A DNA stretch of 64,000 nt from Lachnospiraceae bacterium P6A3 (GTDB lineage: Bacteria > Bacillota > Clostridia > Lachnospirales > Lachnospiraceae), in NCBI GenBank assembly GCA_000702085.1, contig KL370861.1:746911-810910 (forward strand). The letters are read 5' to 3'. A program made the position numbers and the translations under genes. The stretch's first letter is position 1, and each line of letters opens with the position of its first letter. The notes below the pieces were generated by a model that worked only from the letters and a program-made list of their open reading frames with translations, was not told the origin of the DNA and did not search any database. This document shows, one piece after another, positions 42,258 to 52,050 of this stretch.

Positions 42258-44924
42258 ATGCCGGATATAAATGATGTTTCACCTATGATGCAAAATTATC
42301 TGGAGACTAAGAAAGAGTATCCGGATTCCATACTTTTCTACAGGATCGGTGATTTCTACGAAATGTTCTTTGATGATGCCGTTCAGGTATCCAGAGAACT
42401 GGAGCTTGTTCTTACCGGAAAATCCTGCGGAATGGAAGAGAGAGCGCCCATGTGCGGCGTTCCTTTTCATGCTGCGGATACCTATATATCCAGACTTGTT
42501 TCCAAGGGATATAAGGTTGCTATCTGTGAACAGGTGGAAGATCCGAAGCTTGCAAAAGGCCTTGTCAAACGTGAAGTAATCAAAGTTGTCACTCCCGGTA
42601 CCAATATCAATTCCCTTACTCTTGATTCCGGCAAAAACAATTATCTGATGTGTATTTGTTATCAGGATAACGGTATCGGTATCAGTGTGGTTGATGTATC
42701 TACCGGAGAATTCCTTGTTTCCGAGCTTTCAAGCGTCAACCAAATAAGTGACTACTTGGGAAGATTTGATCCTTCCGAAATTATCTGCAATAATGCTTTT
42801 TCCGTTCAAAGCGATCTTCTTAATTCCATCAAAGAAAAATACAGCATACCTGTTACTGTTCTTGATAATGCCGTATTTGAAGAAAAGACCGCTACAGGTG
42901 AAGTTTTAAGACAGTTCAAGGTAAAGAGTCTTATCGGTCTGGGTCTTGATTCCATGATCCCGGGTGTTCTTGCAGCCGGTGCATCACTTATCTATCTTCA
43001 TGATACCCAGAAAACGGATCTTGGAAATCTCTCAGAGATTCATCCCTATATTGCCGATAAGTACATGATGCTGGATTCTTCGTCCAGGAGAAATCTTGAA
43101 CTTACAGAAACCATAAGAGACAAACAGAAAAAAGGATCTCTTCTGGGAGTTTTGGACAGGACAAAAACCGCAATGGGCGGAAGACTTCTCAGAACTTTCC
43201 TTGAGCAGCCCTTAATTGATGAAACAGAAATCGTAAAAAGGCAGGATGCAATTTCTGCTTTTAATTCAAATACCATCGCTCGTGATGAGCTTAGAGAATA
43301 TCTCACCCCTGTCTATGACTTGGAAAGACTTCTTGCAAGAGTAAGTTTCGGAACAGCCACTCCTCCGGATCTTTTATCTCTGGCTTCATCACTTCAGATG
43401 CTCCCTCATATCAAAACCGTACTTGAGGATGTTCACTCTGAAGAACTTGATGGTATTAAAGAGAGATTTGATGTGCTTGCCGATATCGAATCTCTTATAA
43501 CAAATTCCATAAAAGAAGAACCCGAAACTACAATCAGGGACGGAAATATAATAAAAGACGGCTTTAATGAAGAAGTAGACAGATTAAGATCTGCCAAAAC
43601 GGAGGGTAAAGGCTGGCTTGCACAGCTTGAGGAAGCCGAAAAAGAAAGAACAGGTATCAAGGGACTGAAGATTAAATTCCATAAATCCTTCGGATATTTC
43701 TTTGAAGTTACCAATTCATATCTGGATAAAGTTCCGGATGATTTCATACGCCGTCAGACACTTACAACTTGTGAAAGATTCACTTCCGTTAAACTCAAAG
43801 AACTTGAGGACAGTGTTCTGAATGCAGAAGAGAAAATCAGAAATCTTGAGTATGATCTTTACTGTCAGATCAGAAATACCGTAGGTGCCGAGAGCGAAAG
43901 AATCCTTAAAACCGCAAAGTGCATCGCTTTTCTGGATGTATATACGGATCTTGCATATATTGCCGAAGTCAACAGATATGTAAAACCTCATATCAACAGC
44001 AAAGGAATAATCAATATCAAAGAGGGAAGACATCCCGTAGTCGAAAAGATGCTGGGTGGAGAACTCTTTGTTTCAAATGACACTTATCTTGATAATTCTT
44101 CCAATCTGGTAAGTATCATTACCGGTCCCAATATGGCAGGTAAATCAACTTACATGAGACAGACCGCTCTTATCGTACTTATGTCTCAGATAGGCTCATA
44201 TGTTCCTGCAACAAGTGCGGATCTATGTGTTGTGGATCGTATTTTTACAAGAGTCGGTGCTTCCGATGACCTTGCATCAGGCCAGTCCACTTTCATGATT
44301 GAGATGAATGAGGTCTCCAATATCCTCAGAAATGCTACTTCCAAGAGTCTACTTATCTTGGATGAAATCGGCAGAGGCACTTCTACATTTGACGGACTTG
44401 CCATTGCGTGGGCCGTGATCGAGCATATCAGCAACAAACGCATACTGGGTGCAAAGACTCTGTTTGCGACTCATTACCATGAGCTCACAGAGCTTGAAGG
44501 CAAGATTGATAATGTACATAACTACTGCATCGCTGTAAAGGAATCCGGGGATGATATTGTTTTCCTTCGTAAGATAATAAAAGGCGGTGCTGACAGAAGC
44601 TACGGAATTCAGGTTGCTAAACTTGCGGGAGTTCCGGATATAGTTATAGACAGAGCCAAGGAAATTGCTTCTTCCCTTGCCCTTCAGGATATCTCAACCA
44701 TAGTCGAATCTATTGCTGCAGGTGAACAGGGCAGCGGTAAGACCAAAAAGGTTACCAAGCCTGATGAGGTCGACAGCGGACAGCTTTCATTTTTTGATCT
44801 TGTATCCGATGAAGACCTTCTTAAGGAAATCGAAGATATAGATATTCAGAATCTGACACCTCTTGATGCACTTAATACGCTTCACAGATTGCAGAATAAG
44901 ATCAAGAACAGGTATAAAGTATGA
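42258..44924 (+). CDS. mutS: DNA mismatch repair protein MutS
   Basis: 888 residues, a full-length MutS. The mismatch-reading wedge is in ILFYRIGDFYEMFFDDA (Phe-x-Glu), the ATPase contains TGPNMAGKSTYMRQ (about residue 622), DLASGQSTFMIEMNEV, LLILDEIGRGTSTFDG and FATHYHELTEL, and a C-terminal clamp-binding-like QLSFFDLV is visible, presumably contacting the sliding clamp. AAAGGAG SD. Overlaps mutL by four bases (ATGA). Confidence 0.97.
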   Translation: MPDINDVSPMMQNYLETKKEYPDSILFYRIGDFYEMFFDDAVQVSRELELVLTGKSCGMEERAPMCGVPFHAADTYISRLVSKGYKVAICEQVEDPKLAKGLVKREVIKVVTPGTNINSLTLDSGKNNYLMCICYQDNGIGISVVDVSTGEFLVSELSSVNQISDYLGRFDPSEIICNNAFSVQSDLLNSIKEKYSIPVTVLDNAVFEEKTATGEVLRQFKVKSLIGLGLDSMIPGVLAAGASLIYLHDTQKTDLGNLSEIHPYIADKYMMLDSSSRRNLELTETIRDKQKKGSLLGVLDRTKTAMGGRLLRTFLEQPLIDETEIVKRQDAISAFNSNTIARDELREYLTPVYDLERLLARVSFGTATPPDLLSLASSLQMLPHIKTVLEDVHSEELDGIKERFDVLADIESLITNSIKEEPETTIRDGNIIKDGFNEEVDRLRSAKTEGKGWLAQLEEAEKERTGIKGLKIKFHKSFGYFFEVTNSYLDKVPDDFIRRQTLTTCERFTSVKLKELEDSVLNAEEKIRNLEYDLYCQIRNTVGAESERILKTAKCIAFLDVYTDLAYIAEVNRYVKPHINSKGIINIKEGRHPVVEKMLGGELFVSNDTYLDNSSNLVSIITGPNMAGKSTYMRQTALIVLMSQIGSYVPATSADLCVVDRIFTRVGASDDLASGQSTFMIEMNEVSNILRNATSKSLLILDEIGRGTSTFDGLAIAWAVIEHISNKRILGAKTLFATHYHELTELEGKIDNVHNYCIAVKESGDDIVFLRKIIKGGADRSYGIQVAKLAGVPDIVIDRAKEIASSLALQDISTIVESIAAGEQGSGKTKKVTKPDEVDSGQLSFFDLVSDEDLLKEIEDIDIQNLTPLDALNTLHRLQNKIKNRYKV

Positions 44925-46897
44925 TTAAAGTTTTAAACAAAGAAACAATAGACAGGATATCTGCCGGTGAAGTGGTAGAGCGTCCCTCCAATGTTGTTAA
45001 GGAACTTGTTGAGAATGCGATTGACTCGGGAGCTACGGCCATAACGGTTGAGATCAAAGCCGGTGGCCTTGATCTGATACGTGTTACCGATAACGGATGC
45101 GGTATAGAACCGGATCAAATGAAGACCGCATTCTTAAGACATGCAACCAGTAAAATAGACAATGCAAGCGATCTCGACTCCATAACGACTCTGGGTTTCA
45201 GAGGTGAGGCACTTGCAAGTATATGTGCGGTTTCCGAAACCGAAATGATTTCCGCACTTCCCGGTTCACTTACCGGAAACAGACTCATCATCCGAGGCGG
45301 TGATGAGATTTCTTTTGAAGAGATAGGAGCTCCTTCGGGAACCACTGTCATAGTACGAAATCTGTTTTATAACACTCCGGCCAGAAAGAAATTCCTGAAA
45401 ACCAATTCCACGGAAGGCTCATATGTTGCGGAGCTTATGGAAAAGATAGCTTTATCCCATCCGGAAGTATCTTTCCAGTATTCTATGGACAACCGTTCCA
45501 GGTTCCACACTTCGGGTAACGGTGACCTGATGGAGGTTATTTTCAGAGTATTCGGAAGAGAAACGGCAGGAAGTCTTGTTCCCATATCTGCCGAAAATGA
45601 CAGATTTAAGGTATCAGGATTCTTAGGCAAGCCTGAGATCATAAGATCAAACCGTAATATGGAGATTTATTTCCTGAACGGAAGATATGTGAAGAATAAT
45701 TTTATATCAACGGCTGTGGAAGAAGGATTTAGGGAATATCTTATGCTTCATAAGTTCCCTGTTGTGTTTTTAAACTTCACCATCGATCCTTCCAAGGTAG
45801 ATGTTAATGTACATCCTGCAAAGCTGGATGTCAGAATATCCGATCAGCAGATGTTTTTTGCTTTTGTTTCATCATCTATTCATGATGTTATGACAAAAGC
45901 AGAAATGATTCCCGAGAACATTCTTACAAGCGATGCAGATAAAAAGGAGCTTTCCAAAGAAAGTGCTGCTGAAGTAGCATCAGGCAAAAATCCCGAACCT
46001 TTTGAGATTAAAAGAACGGGATTTTCCGGTGTCGAAAGTGCGGTTAAAGCTTATTCGGAATCAGTATCTTCTCCTTTAAAGGCTTCAGTATCATATAATT
46101 TTGCTCCTTCGGATGACGCCGGCATCGTATCTGAGGATTCGTTTTTTGAAGATGATCGTAAAGATATAAAAGCAGATTATAAATCTTCATCGGACCTCGC
46201 TACAGCCTCGGTACAAACCGAAAAAAACACCAAATCAGATGCGGATACATTCCTTGAAAATACTTCTTTTAAACAGGCGCAGCTTTTTGAAGACCATCTC
46301 CTTGATGCCGAAAAGAGAGCCGCTTATAAGATAATAGGTCAGGTCTTTGATACATACTGGATTGTTCAATACGAACAGCAGATGTTCATAATAGATCAAC
46401 ATGCGGCACACGAAAAGGTTAATTACGAACGGTTCGTAAAAAGAATTCATGAAGGCGTTCATCCCACACAGATGCTTATGCCTCCGATCATTGTTACTCT
46501 TACCGGCGCCGAGGAAGCTGTTCTTAACGATAACATTGATAGTTTCAGAAATATCGGCTTCGAGATAGAAAACTTCGGCGGTAATGAATATGCATTAAGG
46601 GGCGTTCCTACCGATCTGTTCAGGCATTCGGAGAAAGAGCTTTTCCTTGCGATCCTTGACGAACTTGCCGAGAATCCCGGTCTCGGAAGCTTTAAGACAA
46701 TAGATGAAAAGATTGCGGGTATGGCTTGTAAAGCTTCCGTAAAGGGCGGCGACCGTATTGGATCTGAACAGGCGGAAAAACTTATAGATGAACTGCTGAC
46801 CCTGGATAATCCTTACAATTGTCCTCACGGAAGACCCACCATAATATCCATAACAAAAAATGAAATGGAAAAGAAATTCCAGCGAATAGTCAACTGA
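44921..46897 (+). CDS. mutL: DNA mismatch repair protein MutL
   Basis: 658 residues. N-terminal GHKL ATPase: IDRISAGEVVERPSNVVKEL, ENAIDSGAT, VTDNGCGI and TLGFRGEALASI. A long, poorly conserved linker (about 335-455) leads to the C-terminal endonuclease domain with DQHAAHEKVNYERF, the metal-binding DQHA(x)2E(x)4E motif. It therefore nicks the daughter strand as expected in bacteria without MutH. Coupled to mutS and to miaA by overlapping stop/start codons. Confidence 0.97.
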   Translation: MIKVLNKETIDRISAGEVVERPSNVVKELVENAIDSGATAITVEIKAGGLDLIRVTDNGCGIEPDQMKTAFLRHATSKIDNASDLDSITTLGFRGEALASICAVSETEMISALPGSLTGNRLIIRGGDEISFEEIGAPSGTTVIVRNLFYNTPARKKFLKTNSTEGSYVAELMEKIALSHPEVSFQYSMDNRSRFHTSGNGDLMEVIFRVFGRETAGSLVPISAENDRFKVSGFLGKPEIIRSNRNMEIYFLNGRYVKNNFISTAVEEGFREYLMLHKFPVVFLNFTIDPSKVDVNVHPAKLDVRISDQQMFFAFVSSSIHDVMTKAEMIPENILTSDADKKELSKESAAEVASGKNPEPFEIKRTGFSGVESAVKAYSESVSSPLKASVSYNFAPSDDAGIVSEDSFFEDDRKDIKADYKSSSDLATASVQTEKNTKSDADTFLENTSFKQAQLFEDHLLDAEKRAAYKIIGQVFDTYWIVQYEQQMFIIDQHAAHEKVNYERFVKRIHEGVHPTQMLMPPIIVTLTGAEEAVLNDNIDSFRNIGFEIENFGGNEYALRGVPTDLFRHSEKELFLAILDELAENPGLGSFKTIDEKIAGMACKASVKGGDRIGSEQAEKLIDELLTLDNPYNCPHGRPTIISITKNEMEKKFQRIVN

Positions 46898-47853
46898 TGA
46901 TTAACAAACCTCCTCTTATAATCCTATCCGGTCCTACGGCAACAGGTAAAACGGATCTTTCCGTTTTATTTGCCATGCAGCATGATCTTGAGGTTATATC
47001 AGCTGATTCCGCCCAGGTCTATAAGGGGATGGATATCGGCAGTGCCAAGATCACGGAAGAAGAGAAAAGAGGCATTCCCCATCATCTTATTGATGTATGT
47101 GATATATGCGAAGATTATTCCGCGTTTCGTTTTAAGGAGATGGCCTCGGAGGCTATAGCGGATATATATAAAAGAGGAAAGGTTCCTATTGTTGTCGGAG
47201 GAACAGGCTTTTACATTCAGGCATTGTTAAAAGGCGTTAACTTTGACGATGAAGGTCCCGATGAAGAATACCGTGGTTCTTTACAGAAACTTGCCGAGCT
47301 TAACGGAGCGGGTTATCTTCATGAAAGGCTTTCTGAAGTCGATCCGGAAAGTGCGGATAAAATTCCGGAAGGTAATGTAAAAAGAGTAATAAGAGCTCTT
47401 GAATACCATCATCTTACCGGCAAGAAAATATCCGATCACAATGAAGAGGAGAGTAAAAGAGAACCTGAATTTAACGCCGCATACTTTGTTCTTATGGATG
47501 ATAGAGAGCTGATGTATGAAAGGATTGATAAAAGAGTCGATAAGATGATAGAGGCCGGCCTTGAAGAGGAAGTCAGAACTCTTCTTGAGAAGGGGGCAGA
47601 CCCTTCCTTTGTTTCGATGCAGGCCATAGGCTACAAAGAGATGATTCCCTATATCAAGGGTGAATATTCTCTTGAAGAAGCTGTTTACAATATAAAACTA
47701 AGAACCAGACATTTTGCAAAAAGACAGGTTTCATGGTATAAAAGAGAGCCTGATGTGATTTATATAAATCGCGGTGATTTTGAAGGCGATAATAATAAAA
47801 TGTCAGATTTTATGTACAGAGAATGTTTGAAAAGAGGAATTTTCAATGAATGA
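46897..47853 (+). CDS. miaA: tRNA dimethylallyltransferase MiaA
   Basis: 318 residues. Transfers the dimethylallyl group to N6 of A37 in tRNAs reading UNN codons, preparing the substrate for MiaB. P-loop SGPTATGKTDLSVLFA, then VISADSAQVYKGMDIGSAK, HHLIDVCDI, VVGGTGFYIQALLKG and KRQVSWYKREPDV. Start overlaps the mutL stop (TGATG); stop overlaps the next gene by eight bases. The mutS-mutL-miaA order is common in Firmicutes; hfq, its frequent follower, is missing here. Confidence 0.96.
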   Translation: MINKPPLIILSGPTATGKTDLSVLFAMQHDLEVISADSAQVYKGMDIGSAKITEEEKRGIPHHLIDVCDICEDYSAFRFKEMASEAIADIYKRGKVPIVVGGTGFYIQALLKGVNFDDEGPDEEYRGSLQKLAELNGAGYLHERLSEVDPESADKIPEGNVKRVIRALEYHHLTGKKISDHNEEESKREPEFNAAYFVLMDDRELMYERIDKRVDKMIEAGLEEEVRTLLEKGADPSFVSMQAIGYKEMIPYIKGEYSLEEAVYNIKLRTRHFAKRQVSWYKREPDVIYINRGDFEGDNNKMSDFMYRECLKRGIFNE

Positions 47854-49132
47854 AGTTTCAAAACAGCTCTACAGAGAGCTTGGGATCAGCGATAAAGTAA
47901 TAGAAATTTCGAAAGATGTTCTGGAATCTCTGGATGACAGATTCCGCAAGATTGATGATAATGCCGATTATTGTACTTTGAAAGTCTTAAAAGCATTTCA
48001 GAAAAACAATGTTAATGAAAGCTGTCTGATGGGAACAACAGGCTACGGATACAACGATCTTGGCAGGGAAACCCTCGAAAAGGTCTATGCGGATTATTTT
48101 CACACCGAGGATTGTCTTGTAAGACCTCAGATAACTTGCGGAACTCATGCTCTTGCTTTAGCTCTTATGAGTAACCTGAGACCCGGAGATGAACTTATGA
48201 GCGCCGTCGGAAAGCCTTACGATACCCTTGAAGAGGTCATCGGTATCCGTCCTTCCACAGGGTCACTTGCCGAATATGGTATTACTTATGCTCAGGCTGA
48301 CCTGAATGAGGACGGCACTCCGAATTTTGAAAATATCAGAAATGCCATTAACGATAAAACAAAGCTGGTAACCATTCAAAGATCCAAAGGATATCAGACC
48401 AGACCTTCACTTTCGGTGGATACGATTGCTGAAATTATCAAAACCGTCAAAGCCGTGAGAAAAGACATTATCTGTATGGTAGATAACTGTTACGGTGAAT
48501 TTGTTGAACCTTATGAACCTTCGGATTTCGGGGCTGATATGGTTGTTGGTTCCCTTATCAAAAATCCGGGCGGAGGACTTGCTCAGGTTGGAGGGTATAT
48601 AGCGGGAACAAAGGAATGTATTGAAAAATGTTCTTACAGATTAACCGCTCCCGGACTCGGAAGAGAAGTCGGACCTTCCCTTGAAGCGCTTCCCAGAATG
48701 TATCAGGGCTTCTTTATGGGACCTACAGTTACGGCTTCTGCATTAAAAAGTGCAATTTTTGCCGCAAATCTCTTTGAAAAATTCGGATATGAAAGCTTTC
48801 CTTCAGGATCCGAAGAAAGACATGACATTATACAGGCTATCACTTTCGGAAAACCCGAAGGCCTCATAGCCTTTTGCGAAGGAATACAGGCGGCTGCACC
48901 CGTGGATTCTTCTTTTGCTCCCGAACCCTGGGATATGCCCGGATATGATTCCAAAGTAATTATGGCTGCCGGTGCTTTTGTGTCCGGTTCTTCCATCGAA
49001 TTGTCCGCAGACGGCCCCTTAAGAGAGCCTTATACCGCTTATTTTCAAGGCGGTATTACATGGTCTCACGGTAAATTCGGCATTATCAAAGCCTTCCAAA
49101 CTCTGGTGGATAAAGGCCTGATTTTGTGTTAA
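47846..49132 (+). CDS. Methionine gamma-lyase-like PLP protein (YnbB / aluminium-resistance family)
   Basis: 428 residues of the cystathionine beta-lyase/aluminium-resistance family (COG4100 type). The PLP site is in VGSLIKNPGGGLAQVGGYI, with MVDNCYGEFVEP upstream, HALALAL near residue 95 and GREVGPSLEALPRMYQGFF. Family members neighbour miaA and glnR in Firmicutes; the reaction is not firmly known. Overlap of eight bases with miaA indicates co-translation. A hairpin with T-rich 3' end follows immediately after the stop. Confidence 0.9.
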   Translation: MNEVSKQLYRELGISDKVIEISKDVLESLDDRFRKIDDNADYCTLKVLKAFQKNNVNESCLMGTTGYGYNDLGRETLEKVYADYFHTEDCLVRPQITCGTHALALALMSNLRPGDELMSAVGKPYDTLEEVIGIRPSTGSLAEYGITYAQADLNEDGTPNFENIRNAINDKTKLVTIQRSKGYQTRPSLSVDTIAEIIKTVKAVRKDIICMVDNCYGEFVEPYEPSDFGADMVVGSLIKNPGGGLAQVGGYIAGTKECIEKCSYRLTAPGLGREVGPSLEALPRMYQGFFMGPTVTASALKSAIFAANLFEKFGYESFPSGSEERHDIIQAITFGKPEGLIAFCEGIQAAAPVDSSFAPEPWDMPGYDSKVIMAAGAFVSGSSIELSADGPLREPYTAYFQGGITWSHGKFGIIKAFQTLVDKGLILC

Positions 49133-49180
49133 AATAACAAAGATTGCGATAAGGAATGTTTTGCAATCATATGTTATTTT
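49131..49180 (+). terminator. Hairpin terminator/attenuator before the small membrane gene
   Basis: Outer stem AAAATAACA (49131-49139) / TGTTATTTT (49172-49180) and inner stem GATTGC (49142-49147) / GCAATC (49163-49168) around a 15-base loop. It ends in TTTT directly in front of the GGAG SD of the next gene, so it may stop transcription or tune translation. Confidence 0.6.
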
Positions 49181-49193
49181 TGGAGACTGTTAA

Positions 49194-49436
49194 ATGAAAT
49201 ATAAGGGATGGATTTTATTTTTTCTGGTGATTATCGGTTTCATACTGGGTAATCTCATCGGAACACATTGTAATATCGAGTTTTTGTCATATGGCGGACA
49301 GTTCGGGCTTACATCACCGCTGGAAGTAAATCTCGGATTTGTCATCCTTACATTCGGACTTACCTTTAATATAACCATTGCAGGTATTCTCGGTATGATA
49401 GCCGCGTTTGTAGGTTATAAGTTTATGAAGATCTGA
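49194..49436 (+). CDS. Small membrane protein (DUF4321-like)
   Basis: 80 residues with two hydrophobic helices (about 5-23 and 48-77) separated by a loop holding YGGQFGLTSPLEVNLGF. The pattern, including the GNLIG segment and the SPLxVNLGF box, matches the DUF4321 family of sporulating and non-sporulating clostridia, normally next to maf/radC/mreB, which is exactly the context here. Function unknown. GGAG SD eight bases before the ATG. Confidence 0.8.
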   Translation: MKYKGWILFFLVIIGFILGNLIGTHCNIEFLSYGGQFGLTSPLEVNLGFVILTFGLTFNITIAGILGMIAAFVGYKFMKI

Positions 49437-49437
49437 T

Positions 49438-49469
49438 ATGCGTTGCCCCGGAGAAGGGGAAAGGCGCAT
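49438..49469 (+). promoter_or_regulatory. Stem-loop over the radC ribosome-binding site
   Basis: ATGCG (49438-49442) pairs with CGCAT (49465-49469) and CCCC (49446-49449) with GGGG (49456-49459). The GGGG is part of the SD region GGGGAAAGG, so folding would hide it. Confidence 0.4.
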
Positions 49470-50159
49470 ATGAAGAATAAAACGGATAAAAAACAGGAAA
49501 AACCGTACGAAAGATTTGATTTGTTAGGTCCCGAAAGTTTAACCGATGCAGAACTCCTTGCCATAATTCTCAGAACAGGTACAAAAGGCAGTGACGCGGT
49601 TGAGCTTTCAAGAAAAGTTTTGGAGCTGGGAAAATATCCGAGAACAGGATTGTTGGGACTTTATGATTCCTGTGTCGAAGACCTTGAGAGAATATCCGGA
49701 ATAGGAAGAGTAAAAGCCATTAAGCTGAAAGCTCTTGCGGAAGTATCCAGGAGAATGCATGAAGCCAAACTGGCCGAAGGATTAAATGTAATGAATGCAT
49801 CATCTGTTGCGGGCTACTACATGGAACGGATGAGACATAACAAATTCGAAAAAGTAATCCTTCTGAGTATAGATTCAAAAGGCAGAGTTCTGAGGGAATC
49901 GGAAGTATCAAAAGGCAGTGTAAACAGGTCTTTAGTCAGTATCAGGTCCATAATGATGGAAGCACTTGATGCCGAAGCGGTTCATCTGATCCTGATGCAT
50001 AATCATCCCAGCGGAGATCCCAGTCCTTCCAAAGAGGACAACGAACTTACAAAGAAGCTGTCCGAAAGCTGTAAATTAATGGAAATACCGCTTTTGGATC
50101 ATATAATTATCGGAGATAATCTGTATTACAGTTATAACGAATCAGGACTTTTACGGTAG
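49470..50159 (+). CDS. radC: RadC/JAB-domain protein (UPF0758)
   Basis: 229 residues. A short helix-hairpin-helix segment (LERISGIGRVKAIKLKAL) precedes the JAMM/MPN+ metalloprotease-like domain with HLILMHNHPSGDPSPSKED, the metal ligands HxHx(7-9)D. Despite its name, a DNA-repair role is doubtful; the biochemical function is unknown. Start ATG 49470 has GGGGAAAGG at five bases; the TTG at 49443 in the hairpin is rejected. It opens the rod-shape cluster, the usual Firmicutes position before mreB. Confidence 0.94.
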   Translation: MKNKTDKKQEKPYERFDLLGPESLTDAELLAIILRTGTKGSDAVELSRKVLELGKYPRTGLLGLYDSCVEDLERISGIGRVKAIKLKALAEVSRRMHEAKLAEGLNVMNASSVAGYYMERMRHNKFEKVILLSIDSKGRVLRESEVSKGSVNRSLVSIRSIMMEALDAEAVHLILMHNHPSGDPSPSKEDNELTKKLSESCKLMEIPLLDHIIIGDNLYYSYNESGLLR

Positions 50160-50173
50160 AGAAAGGAAATATT

Positions 50174-51184
50174 ATGCCGGCAAATGCTTACGGTATCGAC
50201 CTTGGTACCAACCACATCAAGATTTTTAACAATAATGACAATACGATCACCATTCAGAAGAATATGATCGCAATTAAGGATGAGAGCGAGTTCTTTGCAT
50301 ACGGTGATTCGGCTTACGAGATGCATGAGAAAGCACCCGCCAATATTCAGATTTCATATCCCTTAAGCTGCGGTGTAATTTCAGATCTTCATAATGTTGA
50401 GCTTCTCGTAAAGTACATCATCAGCGATCTTCAGGGCGGAAGCCCCAAGAACGCCGATTTCCTTATTGCCGTTCCTTACGATATCACCGATGTAGAGAAG
50501 AGAGCTTTCTACGATCTTCTTAAAGAAGCCGGTATCAAGGCTCACAAGATCTATGTCACTCAGATGGCCATCGCAGACGGCGTGGGTATGGGCATAGATG
50601 TTAAGAATTCCGTAGGTGTTCTTGTTGTAAATGTCGGTTTTGAAACTACGGAAATTTCGGTTCTTTCGCTTGGCGGTATCGTTCTATCCAAACTTATCAA
50701 AGAGGGCGGTCTTAAATTTGACGATTCCATCAGAGCTGCCGTAAGAAATGAATTCGGTCTTATGATCGGAGGAAAGACTGCCGAAGAGGTTAAGAAGAAT
50801 CTTAAGGAACTCGAGAAGAACAATAAAGGCGCAACGGTATACGGACGTGATATCGTAACCGGGCTTCCCGTTCAGAGAGAGATTCCCACAAAACTTATTG
50901 TTGATTCTCTTGAAGGTGATTTCAAGACCATAATCGATAACATTAAATTTATTCTTGAGAGAACTCCTCCCGAATTGTCTGCGGATATATTCAGAAACGG
51001 AATATATCTTACCGGCGGAGCAAGCCAGGTTTCACATCTGGTAGAGAGGATTGCTGACGGAACCGGACTTAAGGTTAACGTTACGGATGAACCGCTTACA
51101 TCAACGGCATACGGTCTCGGAAGAATTATTCAGGATCCGGAATATTCCGGTCTGGCACAGAGTGCCGAGGGCATGGGTAAATGA
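50174..51184 (+). CDS. mreB: Rod-shape determining actin-like protein MreB
   Basis: 336 residues. Forms membrane-bound filaments that guide the elongation machinery. ATP-binding blocks: YGIDLGTNHIKIF (phosphate 1), GVLVVNVGFETTEISVL (phosphate 2) and the adenosine motif IYLTGGASQVSHL. Phosphate 1 lacks the usual GTANT sequence, and VNVGFETTEIS departs from the standard DIGGGTT, so it is a divergent member, perhaps of the Mbl/MreBH side. AAAGGAAA SD. Overlaps mreC (ATGA). Confidence 0.92.
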   Translation: MPANAYGIDLGTNHIKIFNNNDNTITIQKNMIAIKDESEFFAYGDSAYEMHEKAPANIQISYPLSCGVISDLHNVELLVKYIISDLQGGSPKNADFLIAVPYDITDVEKRAFYDLLKEAGIKAHKIYVTQMAIADGVGMGIDVKNSVGVLVVNVGFETTEISVLSLGGIVLSKLIKEGGLKFDDSIRAAVRNEFGLMIGGKTAEEVKKNLKELEKNNKGATVYGRDIVTGLPVQREIPTKLIVDSLEGDFKTIIDNIKFILERTPPELSADIFRNGIYLTGGASQVSHLVERIADGTGLKVNVTDEPLTSTAYGLGRIIQDPEYSGLAQSAEGMGK

Positions 51185-52050
51185 GTCCTGTCGTAAAACC
51201 CAAGGGGGAGAGATTTACACTGCCAAGTAAATATCTCCTCCTTATTTTAACTTGTATATGCATTCTTTTGATGATACTGACCTATGGGACTAACATATTC
51301 GATGTTCCCGTAAATTCTGCGGTCGGTACTGTTATTGTGCCTTTTGAAAAAGGTATATCAAGAGCCGGAGAGTGGCTCAGAAACCGTAAAGAGGAGCTGA
51401 CCTCGGTAAGAAGTCTTCTGGAAGAAAATCAGAGACTGCGCGAACAGATAGATGAGCTCACTGAAGAAAATATCATCCTTACACAGGAACGCTATGAACT
51501 TACCGATATGCAGGCTCTTCTCGGATTATCCGAGGTTTATTATTCATATGAAAAAGTAGGGGCCAGAGTGATCTTCAAAGATGCAGGCAACTGGTATTCC
51601 TCTTTTATCATAGACAAGGGAACCGATGACGGTCTTGCTCTTGATATGAATGTTATTGCAGGCGGCGGACTTGTGGGCAGAATTACCAAGATCGGTCCCA
51701 ACTGGGCGAGAGTAACTTCTATTATATCGGACGGTGTAAATGTAAGCGGTCAGGTTGTTTCTTCGGATCTTACACTTATGGTATCAGGAGATCTTAAGCT
51801 GGTTGACAGGGGATTGCTTAGTTTTTCTCTTTTATCTGACCCCGACGGCCTTGTTGTAATAGGCGATAAAGTCGTTACCAGCAATATAAGTGACAAATAC
51901 CTTCCCGGACTTTTGATCGGTTATATAGATACCGTTCAAAACGATGCAAATAACCTTACCAAGTCGGGAACCATTTCTGTAGCTACGGATTTTGATCACC
52001 TTTCCGTTGTTTTGGTGATCACGGATTTAAAAGATTACGATTACGAATGA
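51181..52050 (+). CDS. mreC: Rod-shape determining protein MreC
   Basis: 289 residues: one membrane helix (about 18-36), a coiled coil (about 60-95, SLLEENQRLREQIDELTEEN) and two beta domains, with VIAGGGLVGRITKIG a family signature. Bridges cytoplasmic MreB with the extracellular synthases such as the PBP2 encoded downstream. Start overlaps mreB (ATGA), stop overlaps mreD (ATGA). Confidence 0.95.
   Translation: MSPVVKPKGERFTLPSKYLLLILTCICILLMILTYGTNIFDVPVNSAVGTVIVPFEKGISRAGEWLRNRKEELTSVRSLLEENQRLREQIDELTEENIILTQERYELTDMQALLGLSEVYYSYEKVGARVIFKDAGNWYSSFIIDKGTDDGLALDMNVIAGGGLVGRITKIGPNWARVTSIISDGVNVSGQVVSSDLTLMVSGDLKLVDRGLLSFSLLSDPDGLVVIGDKVVTSNISDKYLPGLLIGYIDTVQNDANNLTKSGTISVATDFDHLSVVLVITDLKDYDYE

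Noticed and set aside
49144-49172. A third promoter inside a terminator hairpin (TTGCGA ... TCATAT)
   Set aside because: The -10 is a poor match and no independent evidence supports a start; kept only as hairpin.
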